This document shows, piece by piece, positions 1 to 9,061 of a DNA stretch of 64,000 nt. The notes under the pieces are model-generated. The model saw only the letters and a list, made by a program, of their open reading frames with translations. It ran no database searches and was not told the origin of the DNA. The first letter of the stretch is position 1. Each line of letters starts with the position of its first letter. Source of the DNA: Limosilactobacillus reuteri (GTDB lineage Bacteria > Bacillota > Bacilli > Lactobacillales > Lactobacillaceae); contig NZ_CP139478.1 in NCBI RefSeq assembly GCF_034259105.1, forward strand, positions 513,501 through 577,500, in the 5' to 3' direction. The position numbers and the translations under genes were made by a program.

Positions 1-291
1 TCTATTATTTATGCTATTTGTTCAGGAAATATTGATTCCTTCAAGCAAAAGGAACAATATCTCAATATCTGGGGTGGTATTTCTTGGGGAATTGCGGCCC
101 TAGCTTATATCTTTGCTGGACGGGCATTAGGAATTAATACGGCCTTTGTCTTCACACAAATGAACGTTATCATTGCAACAATTGGTGGTATCTTAGTTCT
201 TCATGAACACAAGACTCGGCGGGAAATGTCATTTACAATTGCCGGAATCATCTTTATTGTGGCCGGAAGTATTTTAACTATTTTTGCTTAA
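1..291 (+). CDS. GRP-family sugar uptake transporter, 3' end only
   Basis: Only the last 96 codons are present, ending at TAA 289-291; the start lies before the window. The fragment shows three hydrophobic stretches joined by short polar loops, Gly-rich helix packing (GRALGIN, IIATIGGI) and a last membrane helix after a basic EHKTRREM loop. That resembles the C-terminal part of ten-helix GRP (RbsU/GlcU) transporters of the drug/metabolite superfamily, which bring glucose or ribose into the cell. The family is inferred from this fragment alone, and another DMT transporter is possible. A terminator shared with the convergent acetyltransferase gene follows. Confidence 0.7.
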   Translation, partial: SIIYAICSGNIDSFKQKEQYLNIWGGISWGIAALAYIFAGRALGINTAFVFTQMNVIIATIGGILVLHEHKTRREMSFTIAGIIFIVAGSILTIFA

Positions 292-311
292 ATTATATTA
301 AAACTAAATTT

Positions 312-348
312 AAAAAGACCTTCATTGGATTTTGATGAAGGTCTTTTA
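312..348. terminator. Bidirectional rho-independent terminator
   Basis: A 13-bp stem (AAAAGACCTTCAT with ATGAAGGTCTTTT) has a short loop and A-rich and T-rich flanks on its two sides. It lies between two convergent genes and can serve both. Confidence 0.85.
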
Positions 349-364
349 ATATCGAAATTATTAT

Positions 365-979
365 TTAATAAGGAAAATTTTCCAAGCGATCTTTATCGGT
401 AATAGGGCGAATCACTTTGCCTGGAACTCCAAGGACAAGGGAGTTATCAGGAATGTCTTTAGTAACGACAGTACCTGCTCCGATAACGCAATCATTGCCG
501 ATTGTTACGCCTGGACAAACTGTTACATTGCTTGCAAGCCAACAGTTATCACCAATTGTAACTGGTTTGCCATATTCAACGTCATCGAACCGACCGTCAG
601 CTTGCTGCCGAATATTACGCTGCTGATACATGAGGGGATGCATGGCTGTAATGATTGAGACATTTGGACCGCACATTACGTTATCTCCAATAGTAATAGG
701 ACATGTATCTAAAATGGTAAAGTTAAAATTAGCATAGAAATTCTTACCTATTTTGGTAAAACGACCGTAATCAATATGAATAGGTCCTTGAAGATATATT
801 CCATCATCATGCTGAGAAAATAGGCGATCAATAATCATTCCTCGTTCAACAGTATCTTCATCAGTTGTTAAGTTATAGTCACGACAAAGACGATGAGCAA
901 GGTGAGAAAACTTATCTAATTCCGGTGTTCCAGGACGATAAGGCTTCCCAGCTAACATATTTTCAGTATTTTTATCCAT
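365..979 (-). CDS. maa: Sugar O-acetyltransferase (maltose/galactoside type)
   Basis: A 204-residue cytoplasmic enzyme expected to move acetyl from acetyl-CoA to the 6-OH of maltose, glucose or galactosides. Residues 1-55 form the usual N-terminal Mac helical cap (KPYRPGTPEL). From about residue 60 there are hexapeptide repeats of a left-handed beta helix (ITIGDN, VTIGDN, VTIGND, CVIGAG). The likely catalytic His is H114 in TAMHPL. Length is normal for the family. The ATG at 979 has the ribosome site GAAGGGAA. A CcpA-type cre site 24 bases upstream suggests repression by glucose. The exact sugar substrate cannot be read from sequence. Confidence 0.9.
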   Translation of the reverse strand: MDKNTENMLAGKPYRPGTPELDKFSHLAHRLCRDYNLTTDEDTVERGMIIDRLFSQHDDGIYLQGPIHIDYGRFTKIGKNFYANFNFTILDTCPITIGDNVMCGPNVSIITAMHPLMYQQRNIRQQADGRFDDVEYGKPVTIGDNCWLASNVTVCPGVTIGNDCVIGAGTVVTKDIPDNSLVLGVPGKVIRPITDKDRLENFPY

Positions 980-1002
980 GAATAATTATTCCCTTCAATT
1001 TA

Positions 1003-1016
1003 TGTAAGCGGATACA
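1003..1016. promoter_or_regulatory. Candidate cre (CcpA) site upstream of maa
   Basis: TGTAAGCGGATACA matches the relaxed cre consensus TGWNANCGNTNWCA at all but one position. It sits 24-37 bases upstream of the acetyltransferase start, where it would overlap the promoter, consistent with carbon catabolite repression. Binding is inferred. Confidence 0.6.
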
Positions 1017-1159
1017 CTGCATATTCCCAGTATGCCTAATTAACCTTAAATTGTCAATTTTCATTAATGAGAAAAAATTGCTAGTTCTGATTGAAACCGA
1101 CTTCATTATTCGCTATCATTTAAATGTCTAAAAAATAAAAATAGAAAGAAGCTATTGGA

Positions 1160-2518
1160 ATGACACACATTAAATTTGACAGTAGCGCATTAAAGCAATT
1201 TGTTCATGAAAACGAACTTGGTGAAATGCAAGCAATGGTTAACGCCGCTAATGATGAATTACGGAATGGGACTGGTGCTGGCGCCGATTTCCGTGATTGG
1301 CTCCATTTACCAACCGAATATGATAAAGAAGAATTTGCCCGTATTAAGAAGGCTGCTGATAAGATTCAACGTGATTCAGATGTTTTAGTTGTTATTGGAA
1401 TTGGTGGTTCTTACCTTGGTGCCCAAATGGCAATTGACTTCTTACACAATACTTTCTATCAAGCTCAAAAGGCAAAAGACCGGAAAGCTCCATTGGTAGT
1501 CTTTGCTGGTAACTCCTTGAGTTCAACCTATGTTCATGACTTGATTCAATTAATTGGTGACAAAGACTTTTCAATCAATGTTGTTTCAAAGTCAGGAACA
1601 ACCACTGAACCATCAATTGCCTTCCGAATCTTTAAGGACCTTTTAATTAAGAAGTATGGTGAAAATGAAGCTAATAAGCGGATTTATGCTACTACTGATA
1701 AGGCTAAGGGTGCCTTAAAGACTGAAGCAGATGCTCATGGCTATGAAACCTTTGTTATTCCTGATGGGGTTGGAGGACGTTATTCAGTTCTTTCTGCGGT
1801 AGGTCTTTTGCCAATCGCTGCTTCTGGTGCGGACATTGATAAGCTGATGGAAGGGGCTGCACGAGCAGAAAAGGATTACGTTGATCCTGATCTAACCAAG
1901 AACGAAGCCTACCAATACGCTGCTTACCGGAACATTCTTTATCGTAAGGGCTATGAAACAGAATTACTCGAAAACTACGAGCCTAACATGCGGATGTTTG
2001 CGGAATGGTGGAAACAATTAGCTGGGGAATCAGAAGGAAAAGATCAAAAGGGAATATATCCTTCTTCAGCTAACTTCACAACCGACCTTCACTCACTTGG
2101 TCAATACATCCAAGAAGGTCGCCGTTTCTTAATGGAAACCGTTATTAAGCTTGATAAGCCAAATTATGACATGGAAATTCCAACAGAACCAGATAATCTT
2201 GATGGCTTAGGCTACTTGGAAGGTAAGACAATGGATTACGTTAACACCAAGGCTTATGAAGCGGTGGTTGCTGCTCATACCGATGGTGGAGTACCAGTGA
2301 TGACTGTTCATATCCCACAAGAAGACGAATACACTTTAGGTTACCTTATTTACTTCTTTGAGGTTGCGATGGGAATTTCAGGTTACTTAAACGGTATTAA
2401 TCCATTTAACCAACCAGGTGTTGAAGCTTATAAGACTAACATGTTTGGATTGCTTGGTAAGCCAGGATATGAAGAAATTGGTAAAGAATTACGAGCTAAA
2501 ATGGATAAGAACGATTAG
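1160..2518 (+). CDS. pgi: Glucose-6-phosphate isomerase
   Basis: A 452-residue cytosolic enzyme interconverting glucose 6-phosphate and fructose 6-phosphate. Two SIS sugar-phosphate domains are visible: IGGSYLG (81-87), SKSGTT (143-148, phosphate loop) and GGRYS (205-209, PGI signature). Length is typical of Firmicutes Pgi. The ATG at 1160 follows an AGAAAGAAG ribosome site. The gene is monocistronic: a hairpin follows at 2539. In heterofermenters the enzyme links hexose phosphate to the phosphoketolase branch and to fructose use; that role is inferred from the family. High codon bias (GGT, GAA, CAA) suggests strong expression. Confidence 0.97.
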   Translation: MTHIKFDSSALKQFVHENELGEMQAMVNAANDELRNGTGAGADFRDWLHLPTEYDKEEFARIKKAADKIQRDSDVLVVIGIGGSYLGAQMAIDFLHNTFYQAQKAKDRKAPLVVFAGNSLSSTYVHDLIQLIGDKDFSINVVSKSGTTTEPSIAFRIFKDLLIKKYGENEANKRIYATTDKAKGALKTEADAHGYETFVIPDGVGGRYSVLSAVGLLPIAASGADIDKLMEGAARAEKDYVDPDLTKNEAYQYAAYRNILYRKGYETELLENYEPNMRMFAEWWKQLAGESEGKDQKGIYPSSANFTTDLHSLGQYIQEGRRFLMETVIKLDKPNYDMEIPTEPDNLDGLGYLEGKTMDYVNTKAYEAVVAAHTDGGVPVMTVHIPQEDEYTLGYLIYFFEVAMGISGYLNGINPFNQPGVEAYKTNMFGLLGKPGYEEIGKELRAKMDKND

Positions 2519-2538
2519 GATAAATTAAATATAATCAA

Positions 2539-2580
2539 GAAGGGGAATAGCTGTTACGACATAGCTATTCTCTCCTTTTA
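2539..2580 (+). terminator. pgi terminator
   Basis: The stem GAATAGCT...AGCTATTC is extended by AAGGG/CTCCTT and followed by TTTTA. It ends exactly where the 13-bp duplication flanking the next IS element begins. Confidence 0.7.
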
Positions 2581-2593
2581 TCTGGAGTATTTT
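2581..2593 (+). repeat. 13-bp direct repeat, left copy, flanking IS30-type element
   Basis: TCTGGAGTATTTT is present here and again, exactly, at 3873-3885, where it forms the ribosome-site region of the next gene. It looks like a target-site duplication of the enclosed element. Confidence 0.75.
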
Positions 2594-3872
2594 GGTGGAT
2601 TATAGAATGAAGTTAGCCACCCAGTTGGTGGTAAATAAAAAACGCCATTCGGCGTGACATCAGGTATCATATTAAGTGAACCAAACCTATATGAAAGGAT
2701 GTCCGTCAAATGACGCACTTAAATGATACCATGTCTACTAGTTTATTGACTACTCATAAAAAGAATGCTCATCTTACTAAAGAAGAACGTGTGATGATTG
2801 CGACTTTAAAGTCGCAAGGACTTTCCAATCGCGCAATTGGTCGCCAATTAGGAGTTAATCATCAAACAATTAATAACGAGCTCAACCGTGGTACGGTCCG
2901 CCAACTTCGTCGTCAAAAATCTAATGGTAAGATTTACGAATATTCTTACTACATCTATAGTTATGAAGCTGGTCAGGCCACATATTTTGAACATCACCGC
3001 CATTCTGGTCGTCGTCGCTTATATTATTCTTCAAAGCAATTTTTACGATTAGCTGATCAGCTAATGCTTGGTGAGTTTGACGACCACCATTACTCCCCAC
3101 AAGCGGTTATTTATAAGGCTCGAGATTTAATGAATGATGGCACCCTGATCCCAAAGTCGGTTGTAACTTTATATCAATGGATTAATGAGGGTGTGCTTCG
3201 TACGTCCAATTTAGACCTCTTTGAAAAACCTAAACGTAAGCATCATCGAACTCATCCGCAAGCTAAAAGGTGCTTAGGGCCTAATATTGCTCAACGACCT
3301 CAAACTGCGGACCAACGGTCCGAAATTGGCCATTGGGAACTAGATACAGTTCAGGGACAGAAAAACGGTAATGACAGTGTTGTACTAGTAATGACTGATC
3401 GCCTTTCACGAGTTAATATCACGAGTAAAATTGCTGGTAAAACTGCGCATGCAGTAAATCAGTTCTTTATAAATTTACGCCAGAAAATGGGCACAGATGC
3501 TTACTATCGCATCTTTAAGACAATAACCTCTGACAACGGTTCAGAATTTAGTGAGTTAACACAAGTTCACGATCATGTTTTCTATGCTGATCCGTATTCC
3601 CCTTGGGAACGTGGATCCAATGAGATCAATAACCGGTTTCTCCGCAAGGAGATTACCAAAGGTGAAGCTATAAATAACTATAGTAGTGCTCAGATCATAG
3701 CGACTAATGATTGGATGAATCACTATCCACGAGCTATGTTTAATGGACATTCGTCAATGGATATCTATCGTAAGGCCTTCTACCAAGAGATATCACAGCT
3801 CCATCAACCAATAATCAATTGGTCAGTATTATTTATTTGAGTCCAGTGGCTAACTTATTCTTGAAATTTAGG
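2594..3872 (+). mobile_element. IS30-family insertion sequence (1,279 bp)
   Basis: The ends carry inverted repeats that share an identical inner AAGTTAGCCAC and diverge outward, at 2610-2620 and its inverse near 3846-3856. A single transposase gene fills the inside. The element differs from the three other IS30 copies here in ends, transposase and duplication length (13 bp rather than 3). It sits between the pgi terminator and the ATG of a small membrane-protein gene, so that gene's original promoter has been displaced. Confidence 0.85.
2710..3840 (+). CDS. IS30-family transposase
   Basis: A 376-residue DDE recombinase. An N-terminal helix-turn-helix (about 22-58, LTKEERVMIATL...NHQTINNEL) reads the IS ends. 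The rve-type catalytic core has D212 (HWELDTV), D275 (TSDNGSEF) and E305 (ERGSNE). Spacing between the second Asp and the Glu is 29 residues rather than the usual 33 of the family. It is intact, so transposition may still be possible. The ATG at 2710 follows AAAGGATGTCC. It has the element's inverted ends on both sides and is unrelated in function to pgi. Confidence 0.92.
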   Translation: MTHLNDTMSTSLLTTHKKNAHLTKEERVMIATLKSQGLSNRAIGRQLGVNHQTINNELNRGTVRQLRRQKSNGKIYEYSYYIYSYEAGQATYFEHHRHSGRRRLYYSSKQFLRLADQLMLGEFDDHHYSPQAVIYKARDLMNDGTLIPKSVVTLYQWINEGVLRTSNLDLFEKPKRKHHRTHPQAKRCLGPNIAQRPQTADQRSEIGHWELDTVQGQKNGNDSVVLVMTDRLSRVNITSKIAGKTAHAVNQFFINLRQKMGTDAYYRIFKTITSDNGSEFSELTQVHDHVFYADPYSPWERGSNEINNRFLRKEITKGEAINNYSSAQIIATNDWMNHYPRAMFNGHSSMDIYRKAFYQEISQLHQPIINWSVLFI

Positions 3873-3885
3873 TCTGGAGTATTTT

Positions 3886-4092
3886 ATGAAAAAAGAAGAA
3901 TTAATTGAACATCGGGATCGGGTAAAAGACCATTTAGTAGTATGGATTGTTTTAACAATTTGTCTGCAAATATTAACTGTTTTTCATATCTTGGCGTTCT
4001 TAAAATATGTAGTATGGCTTTCTGCCGCTTATAGTATTTTATTAATTATCTTGTGGTGTTATTTAGAATTTAAACTCCTACATTTAAAATAA
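3886..4092 (+). CDS. Small two-helix membrane protein, unknown
   Basis: A 68-residue protein I do not recognise. A charged N-terminus (KKEELIEHRDRVKD) is followed by two hydrophobic helices at about 17-37 and 41-62, ending in a short basic tail. The ATG follows CTGGAG, which lies inside the 13-bp duplication made by the IS on its left, so the coding region is intact but its original promoter now lies beyond the IS. Expression may depend on read-out from the IS or on an internal promoter. It could be a conserved small membrane protein of lactobacilli. Confidence 0.6.
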   Translation: MKKEELIEHRDRVKDHLVVWIVLTICLQILTVFHILAFLKYVVWLSAAYSILLIILWCYLEFKLLHLK

Positions 4093-4100
4093 TTTAATAA

Positions 4101-4290
4101 AAGGAGTGGGACTATAAACATGCTTCGAGTTTTTAGTCCCACTCGTGCAAGGATGGCTACGACGTGAAGCTAGCCTATTGGGGCATTATGGATGTTGATT
4201 TATCAACGTTCGTAATCCAGCCATCTACTGCGTTTTGGCAGTTTACACTTTAAAATAGTAAAGAGGTTGGATTATTTTCCCAGCCTCTCC
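4101..4290 (+). repeat. Structured intergenic repeat, copy 1
   Basis: It begins with a hairpin (AGTGGGACTA...TAGTCCCACT) and ends with another (AAGAGGTTGG...CCAGCCTCT). An inverted, shorter copy lies at 63826-63957. This copy carries about 60 extra bases (from about 4156 to 4220) with an inner stem GTTGAT/ATCAAC and an outer pair GGATGGCT/AGCCATC. It sits in a gene-free stretch and could be a processed RNA, a terminator pair or a small non-autonomous repeat. Confidence 0.65.
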
Positions 4291-4373
4291 TTCCTATTAA
4301 ATAAGACCAAAACGATTTCTTACAGCTGTATTAATACAGTTTGCTAATTTCTCTTTAACCTTTTTATTTATAT

Positions 4374-5446
4374 CGCCGTTTGTAAAATTAAGTTAGAAAA
4401 ATAGAAAAGCCATTTGTGGTAGACTTTTGAATACCCCTAAATAAAAGAAAGGAAACCACAAATGACTTACACCCATCTTACCACAAACGAGCTGACAATC
4501 ATCGCCCATTCTTTCGCGCAAAAGCTTAAAGCGTACCGAGTGGCCCAAATGATTAACCGTTGTGCCGAAACCGTTTATCGCGTTTATCGTTACCTGGAAA
4601 CCGGTGCCTCAATTGCCGATTATCAAGATCACTATATGCGCAATAAGCAACGTTGTGGCCGAAAACGTACTCAGTTGTCACTGGCTGAACTCACTTATAT
4701 CAACGACAAAATTGCCCAGGGGTGGACGCCTGATACCATTATTGGGCGCGCTGAGCGCCCAATTAGTTGTAACCTGCGAACTCTTTACCGGATGTTTGAA
4801 CGTAGCCAGTTCGGCTTCGATGTCCGTTCCTTGCCGATGCGAGGTAAGCGGCACCCGAATGGCTATGTCGAGCGCCGCGGGAAGGCTGGCCAATTGGGGC
4901 AAAGTATTCACGAGCGTGCCAAGGACTTTCCGCACTATGCCACTGAATTTGGGCACCTTGAAGCTGATACCGTCCAAGGCAAAAAGCACCAAGGGGCGGT
5001 AATGACCCTGACCGAACGCCAATCGAAGGTCGAAATTGTACTCAATGTGCACGAAAAGACGGCTGATGCGATTAACCAACACTTAAGTCAGTGGCTTCGG
5101 AAATTCCCGCGGCACTTCTTCAAATCGATTACCTTTGACAACGGAAAAGAATTCGCCGGCTGGCGCGAGATTGCCAATCAATTTGACCTTCACACTTACT
5201 TTGCCGAGGTTGGTGCTCCCAATCAACGAGGGCTGAACGAAAACAACAACGGTCTTTTACGCCGGGATGGCTTAACGAAACAGCTAGATTTCCGCAATCT
5301 TCCTGATGAATTGGTAACCCAACTGATGAGTAAGCGAAATAACCTGCCCCGTAAATCACTAGGCTATCGAACTCCATATGAAGTATTCATGTCTTACGTC
5401 ACTGATGAGCAACTATTTTCTTTCTAACTTAAATTGACATTTCGGG
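4374..5446 (+). mobile_element. IS30-family element, copy A (1,073 bp)
   Basis: Imperfect inverted ends share TTAAGTTAGAAA, at 4374-4400 and 5420-5446, and are flanked by a 3-bp duplication TAT (4371-4373 and 5447-5449). It is nearly identical to copy C (62673-63745) and related to copy B (32997-34072). It is inserted inside the small gene read on the minus strand. Confidence 0.93.
4462..5427 (+). CDS. IS30-family transposase (copy A)
   Basis: A 321-residue transposase with an N-terminal helix-turn-helix (about 6-45) and a DDE core: D169 (HLEADTVQG), D226 (TFDNGKEF) and E260 (RGLNENNNG), with the 33-residue D-E spacing usual for IS30. The ATG at 4462 follows GAAAGGAAACC. It differs from copy C at only five residues (A20V, N32K, L105R, S115G, Q147R), so the two copies are recent. 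GC content is visibly higher than in neighbouring genes (for example GGCTGGCGCGAGATTGCC), which suggests recent arrival. The frame is intact and probably active. Confidence 0.95.
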   Translation: MTYTHLTTNELTIIAHSFAQKLKAYRVAQMINRCAETVYRVYRYLETGASIADYQDHYMRNKQRCGRKRTQLSLAELTYINDKIAQGWTPDTIIGRAERPISCNLRTLYRMFERSQFGFDVRSLPMRGKRHPNGYVERRGKAGQLGQSIHERAKDFPHYATEFGHLEADTVQGKKHQGAVMTLTERQSKVEIVLNVHEKTADAINQHLSQWLRKFPRHFFKSITFDNGKEFAGWREIANQFDLHTYFAEVGAPNQRGLNENNNGLLRRDGLTKQLDFRNLPDELVTQLMSKRNNLPRKSLGYRTPYEVFMSYVTDEQLFSF

Positions 5447-5902
5447 TATCTAAATTATCGGTATCATCTTTAAGATAGGCATTAATTATGATTGAAGCCA
5501 TTACATGTTTAGGAACAGAAAGTATTTTAATATCCATGTATTTAGGGTTTTCGACGGGAATATCTTCAAAAGTGAGAATAATATTCTTACCATTAACACT
5601 AATTATTGTTTTCCCGCCCTTCCCAACTGTGTAGTCAAGTTCGTTAGGGGTACAATTTTTATATGCAATCATAATGGTTATCCCTTCTTATTATTAATAT
5701 TATTGTTAGTATAACATAATTTAAGTTATAATCGATGGTTGTAAATTGTGAAGAGAAGAATGGCAAGATTGTTGCGCAACAAAAGCTATGGCTATGATCT
5801 CCATCCGCCTCATCTTGGCTACAGCGACCAAGATCCGCAAGATTGACTTTATGGAACAACGATTGCAATTGATCGATTAATTTTAAAAGAACTTAGATAA
5901 TG

Positions 5903-5952
5903 TAAATAACGGAAAAAACAACCGTCTTAAGGTCATTTTCTCCGTTATTTTA
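5903..5952. terminator. Hairpin terminator downstream of the response regulator
   Basis: TAAATAACGGA pairs with TCCGTTATTTTA around a loop that holds a second small stem. It lies just after the stop of the minus-strand regulator. Confidence 0.6.
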
Positions 5953-5955
5953 CTG

Positions 5956-6795
5956 TTAATTTATTTCTTGAATCAATCCATTAAAGAAGTGTTTTAGTGA
6001 CACTTGCCCACCATTAGTACGCTCTCCTTTGAGAAATGAAATTTCATTGTGGATATTTTTATATTCATATAAGTTATTCGCATATTCCAAAATAATGTCG
6101 TTTTCTGGATAATCCATACACATATGTGCAAGATTATTAAGACCAGTTTTTATATCGCGTCGAATCCGTTGGAAAATTATTTTTTTACCATGTTCATCAC
6201 ATTGGAAAAATTCTTCAAAATTAACCTCATCAAAACTAATTTCCCGTTCAATCATCGTATTAATAAGTTTGTTAATTGCAGGAGCGCCATTTCCAGCTGT
6301 AATACCGAGAAAACGTAAGATGGACTGAGCATTTTCTTTTTTCTTGTTTTTCCCGCTAATCGTAACTGTATTATTATTCGTCGCAGCACCACTTACAAGG
6401 TCCAAAACTTGAAGAAGACGGTTAGACATATTAATGTTTTGCGCTGCTAGTTTAATAACTGACTTAACTTCTGCAATGTTTAGTGGCTTTTCAATAAAAA
6501 AATCAATCCCATGTTGATATGCACTTGTTTTGACAGAAGGCAGAATTGCTTGAGCAGTCATAATGAAGTGTGGATAATGATGACTGTCCTGAATTTTTTG
6601 AATAAGTTGAACTCCATCCATTGCTGGCATTGCATAATCAATAAACATGATGTCAATGCCTAGGCGCATTGCATCATCATAGGCCTGTTGCGGGTTAGAA
6701 GTTGTTCCGACGACAGTATTGTTGAAATCATTTTCAATAATATTGGATAATAAATGAATAATTTTACTATCATTATCTAAAATATAAAAATTCAT
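5956..6795 (-). CDS. Orphan response regulator, YcbB/GlnL type
   Basis: A 279-residue protein. The receiver domain (1-115) has acidic pocket D7/D9, phospho-acceptor D53 in FIDYAMPAMDG, T80 and K103 (IEKPLN). A linker of about 40 residues follows, then a C-terminal YcbB-type domain (about 150-275; ILRFLGITAGNGA, RIRRDIKTGLNNLA) rather than a common winged helix. In Bacillus the related GlnL is paired with a sensor kinase and controls glutamine uptake; here no kinase gene is adjacent. It is divergent from arcB with about 250 bp between them, so a role in nitrogen or arginine metabolism is conceivable but not shown. The ATG is at 6795. Confidence 0.8.
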   Translation of the reverse strand: MNFYILDNDSKIIHLLSNIIENDFNNTVVGTTSNPQQAYDDAMRLGIDIMFIDYAMPAMDGVQLIQKIQDSHHYPHFIMTAQAILPSVKTSAYQHGIDFFIEKPLNIAEVKSVIKLAAQNINMSNRLLQVLDLVSGAATNNNTVTISGKNKKKENAQSILRFLGITAGNGAPAINKLINTMIEREISFDEVNFEEFFQCDEHGKKIIFQRIRRDIKTGLNNLAHMCMDYPENDIILEYANNLYEYKNIHNEISFLKGERTNGGQVSLKHFFNGLIQEIN

Positions 6796-6904
6796 GTATT
6801 TTCACCGATTTCTTGATGTTATTTGAAGTATTTTGAAACACTATTTAATTTTACTCTTTGTGAAGATAATAGACAATAGAGTTGCTGTTTTACAAATGTG
6901 TAAC

Positions 6905-6918
6905 TGTTTCCGCTTACA
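6905..6918. promoter_or_regulatory. Candidate cre site between response regulator and arcB
   Basis: TGTTTCCGCTTACA; its complement TGTAAGCGGAAACA fits the cre consensus with one mismatch. It lies about 65 bases upstream of the putative arcB -35 and 110 bases upstream of the regulator start, so it could serve either gene. Confidence 0.55.
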
Positions 6919-6984
6919 TCATTGTGAATAAAGAGATTGTTGCAAAAAAACGCTGAATTTTTTTCTGTTATTTATGGAGTCTTT

Positions 6985-7014
6985 TTGAAGCATTATGAAA
7001 CTTTAGCCTATTAT
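6985..7014 (+). promoter_or_regulatory. Predicted arcB promoter
   Basis: TTGAAG (6985-6990), an 18-base spacer, then TATTAT (7009-7014), 35 bases before the arcB start. Confidence 0.55.
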
Positions 7015-7048
7015 AGTACTTGTATTAAGACCTTAGGAGGAAATAAAA

Positions 7049-8056
7049 ATGGCTTTTAATTTACGTAATCGTAGTTTCTTAACTCTTGCAGATTTTAACA
7101 CTCGCGAAATGGAATACATGCTTGATCTTGCTGAAGATTTAAAGAAGGCAAAATATGCTGGTTATGAAGGCAAGAATCTTGAAGGTAAGAACATTGCTTT
7201 AATTTTTGAAAAGAGTTCTACTCGTACTCGTTGTTCTTTTGAAGTTGGTGCTAAGGATGAAGGTGCTCATGTAACTTACCTTGGCCCATCAGGTTCACAC
7301 ATCGGTCACAAGGAATCTGTTAAGGATACTGCACGAGTTCTTGGTGGAATGTTTGATGGTATCGAATACCGTGGATTCTCACAACGCAATGTTGAAATTT
7401 TAGCTAAGTACTCTGGTGTACCAGTTTGGAATGGTTTAACTGACGAAGACCACCCAACACAAGTACTTGCTGACTTCTTAACCGCTCACGAAGTATTGAA
7501 GAAGCCTTACAAGGACATCAAGTTTGCCTTTGTAGGTGACGGTCAAGACAATGTTTCAAATGCATTAATGCTTGGTGCCGCTGTAATGGGGATGGAATAC
7601 CACGTTGTTACTCCTAAGGAATTGGAACCAACTAAGGAAACTCTAGATAAGGCTAATGAAATTGCTGCCAAGACTGGTGCTAAGATTGTTGTTACTAATG
7701 ACATCAAAGAAGGTGTCAAAGGTATGGACGTAATCTATGCTGATGTTTGGGTATCAATGGGTGAATCTGATGATATGTGGGAAAAGCGGATCAACCTTCT
7801 TAAGCCTTACCAAGTAACAATGGATGTTATGAAGGCTACTGAAAACCCTAATGTTCTCTTTGAACACTGTCTTCCTGCATTCCACAACCTCGACACTGAA
7901 GTTGGTAAGGAAATTGAAAAGAAGTTTGGCTTAAAGGAAATGGAAGTTACTGACGAAGTATTTGAAAGTGAACATTCAGTTGTCTTCCGTGAAGCCGAAA
8001 ACCGGATGCACACTATCAAGGCTGTAATGGTTGCAACTTTGGGTGAACAAAACTAA
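7049..8056 (+). CDS. arcB: Ornithine carbamoyltransferase, catabolic
   Basis: A 335-residue cytosolic enzyme that splits citrulline with phosphate into ornithine and carbamoyl phosphate in the arginine deiminase pathway. Visible signatures are the carbamoyl-phosphate loop SSTRTR (about 55-60), DHPTQ, and HCLPAFH near residue 275. A strong ribosome site (TTAGGAGGAAATAAAA) precedes the ATG. Carbamate kinase follows 16 bases later, forming arcBC, which marks the enzyme as catabolic rather than biosynthetic ArgF. arcA, argR and arcD lie 27 kb away. The upstream cre-like site predicts repression by glucose. Confidence 0.95.
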   Translation: MAFNLRNRSFLTLADFNTREMEYMLDLAEDLKKAKYAGYEGKNLEGKNIALIFEKSSTRTRCSFEVGAKDEGAHVTYLGPSGSHIGHKESVKDTARVLGGMFDGIEYRGFSQRNVEILAKYSGVPVWNGLTDEDHPTQVLADFLTAHEVLKKPYKDIKFAFVGDGQDNVSNALMLGAAVMGMEYHVVTPKELEPTKETLDKANEIAAKTGAKIVVTNDIKEGVKGMDVIYADVWVSMGESDDMWEKRINLLKPYQVTMDVMKATENPNVLFEHCLPAFHNLDTEVGKEIEKKFGLKEMEVTDEVFESEHSVVFREAENRMHTIKAVMVATLGEQN

Positions 8057-8072
8057 TTAGGAGGCATTTGCC

Positions 8073-9005
8073 ATGGCTAAAGTAGTCGTTGCTTTAGGGG
8101 GAAATGCATTAGGCAAATCACCTGAAGAACAATTAAAGTTAGTAAAGAATACTGCTTCCTCATTAATTGGGCTAATTGCTGCAGGAAATCAAGTAGTTAT
8201 TAGTCACGGTAATGGTCCACAAGTGGGTGCCATTAATTTAGGGATGAATTTTGCTGCTGAACACGGTAAAACTGCTGCTTTTCCTTTCCCAGAATGTGGT
8301 GCAATGAGTCAAGGTTATATTGGCTACCATTTGCAACAAAGTTTAGAAAATGAATTACACCGTTGTTGGATGAATAAGAGTGTGGCAACGATTGTAACGC
8401 AAATTGCGGTTGACCCTAATGATCCTGCTTTTAAAAATCCATCAAAGCCAGTTGGTGACTTCTATACTAAAGAACAAGCTGATGAAATTGCCAAAGAAAA
8501 GGGCTACACTTTTAAAGAAGATGCGGGACGTGGATACCGTCAAGTTGTTCCTTCTCCACTACCGATGAAGATTATGGAACTTGATAGCATCAAAACATTG
8601 ATTGACGCTGACAAGCTTGTTATTGCCGGTGGTGGTGGTGGTGTACCTGTAATCATCACTGATAAAGGACTTGAAGGAGTTCCAGCGGTTATTGATAAGG
8701 ACCGTTCCAGTGCCTTGCTAGCCGACAAGATCGATGCCGATAAGTTGATTATTTTAACTGCCGTTGATCATGTTTATGTTAACTATGGAAAGCCAGATGA
8801 AAAAGCCCTTAAGACGTTAAACGTTGCAGAAGCTCAGAAATACATGAAGGAAGGACAGTTTGCTGCTGGTAGTATGCTACCTAAGATTGAAGCATGTCTT
8901 TCATTTGTTGAAGGTCATCCAGAACGAGAAGCATTAATTACTTCATTAGATGGTCTTGATGATGCTCTTGCCGGTAAAGTCGGGACAGTTATTCGTGATA
9001 ACTAA
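8073..9005 (+). CDS. arcC: Carbamate kinase
   Basis: A 310-residue cytosolic amino-acid-kinase-fold enzyme that makes ATP from carbamoyl phosphate and ADP, the energy-yielding last step of arginine deiminase fermentation. Motifs include [10 protein letters not shown] (N-terminal nucleotide loop), [17 protein letters not shown] and [12 protein letters not shown]. Length is as usual. AGGAGG ends 9 bases before the ATG, and the gene is co-transcribed with arcB (16-bp gap). A strong terminator follows immediately. Confidence 0.96.
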   Translation: MAKVVVALGGNALGKSPEEQLKLVKNTASSLIGLIAAGNQVVISHGNGPQVGAINLGMNFAAEHGKTAAFPFPECGAMSQGYIGYHLQQSLENELHRCWMNKSVATIVTQIAVDPNDPAFKNPSKPVGDFYTKEQADEIAKEKGYTFKEDAGRGYRQVVPSPLPMKIMELDSIKTLIDADKLVIAGGGGGVPVIITDKGLEGVPAVIDKDRSSALLADKIDADKLIILTAVDHVYVNYGKPDEKALKTLNVAEAQKYMKEGQFAAGSMLPKIEACLSFVEGHPEREALITSLDGLDDALAGKVGTVIRDN

Positions 9006-9052
9006 AAAGAAGATAGTTAGGAAAATAAAATCCTGACCACCTTCTTTTTTTT
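9005..9052. terminator. arcC terminator (bidirectional)
   Basis: A two-part stem, AAAGAAG and GTTAGGA pairing with TCCTGAC and CTTCTTT, is followed by a run of T. It separates arcBC from the convergent transporter gene. Confidence 0.85.
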
Positions 9053-9061
9053 AGTTACTCT

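Larger units (their letters stand above)
4297..5672 (-). pseudogene. 99-codon gene split by IS30 copy A
   Basis: Codons 1-75 run from ATG 5672 (ribosome site AGAAGGGA) down to 5448 and then enter the IS. Removing the IS and one copy of its TAT duplication rejoins the frame exactly to 4370-4297, giving 24 more residues (INKKVKEKLANC, then INTAVRNRFGLI) and a TAA. The rebuilt protein has 99 residues, no signal peptide and no family I recognise. Its N-terminal half is beta-rich (GGKTIISVNGKNIILTF) and its tail is a basic amphipathic helix. As it stands, translation would end in the IS after 82 residues. Confidence 0.85.

Noticed and set aside
5750..5890. Short frames reading like the end of a protein (KIRKIDFMEQRLQLID)
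   Set aside because: Frames change repeatedly and no complete gene or ribosome site can be supported; at most a decayed relic.
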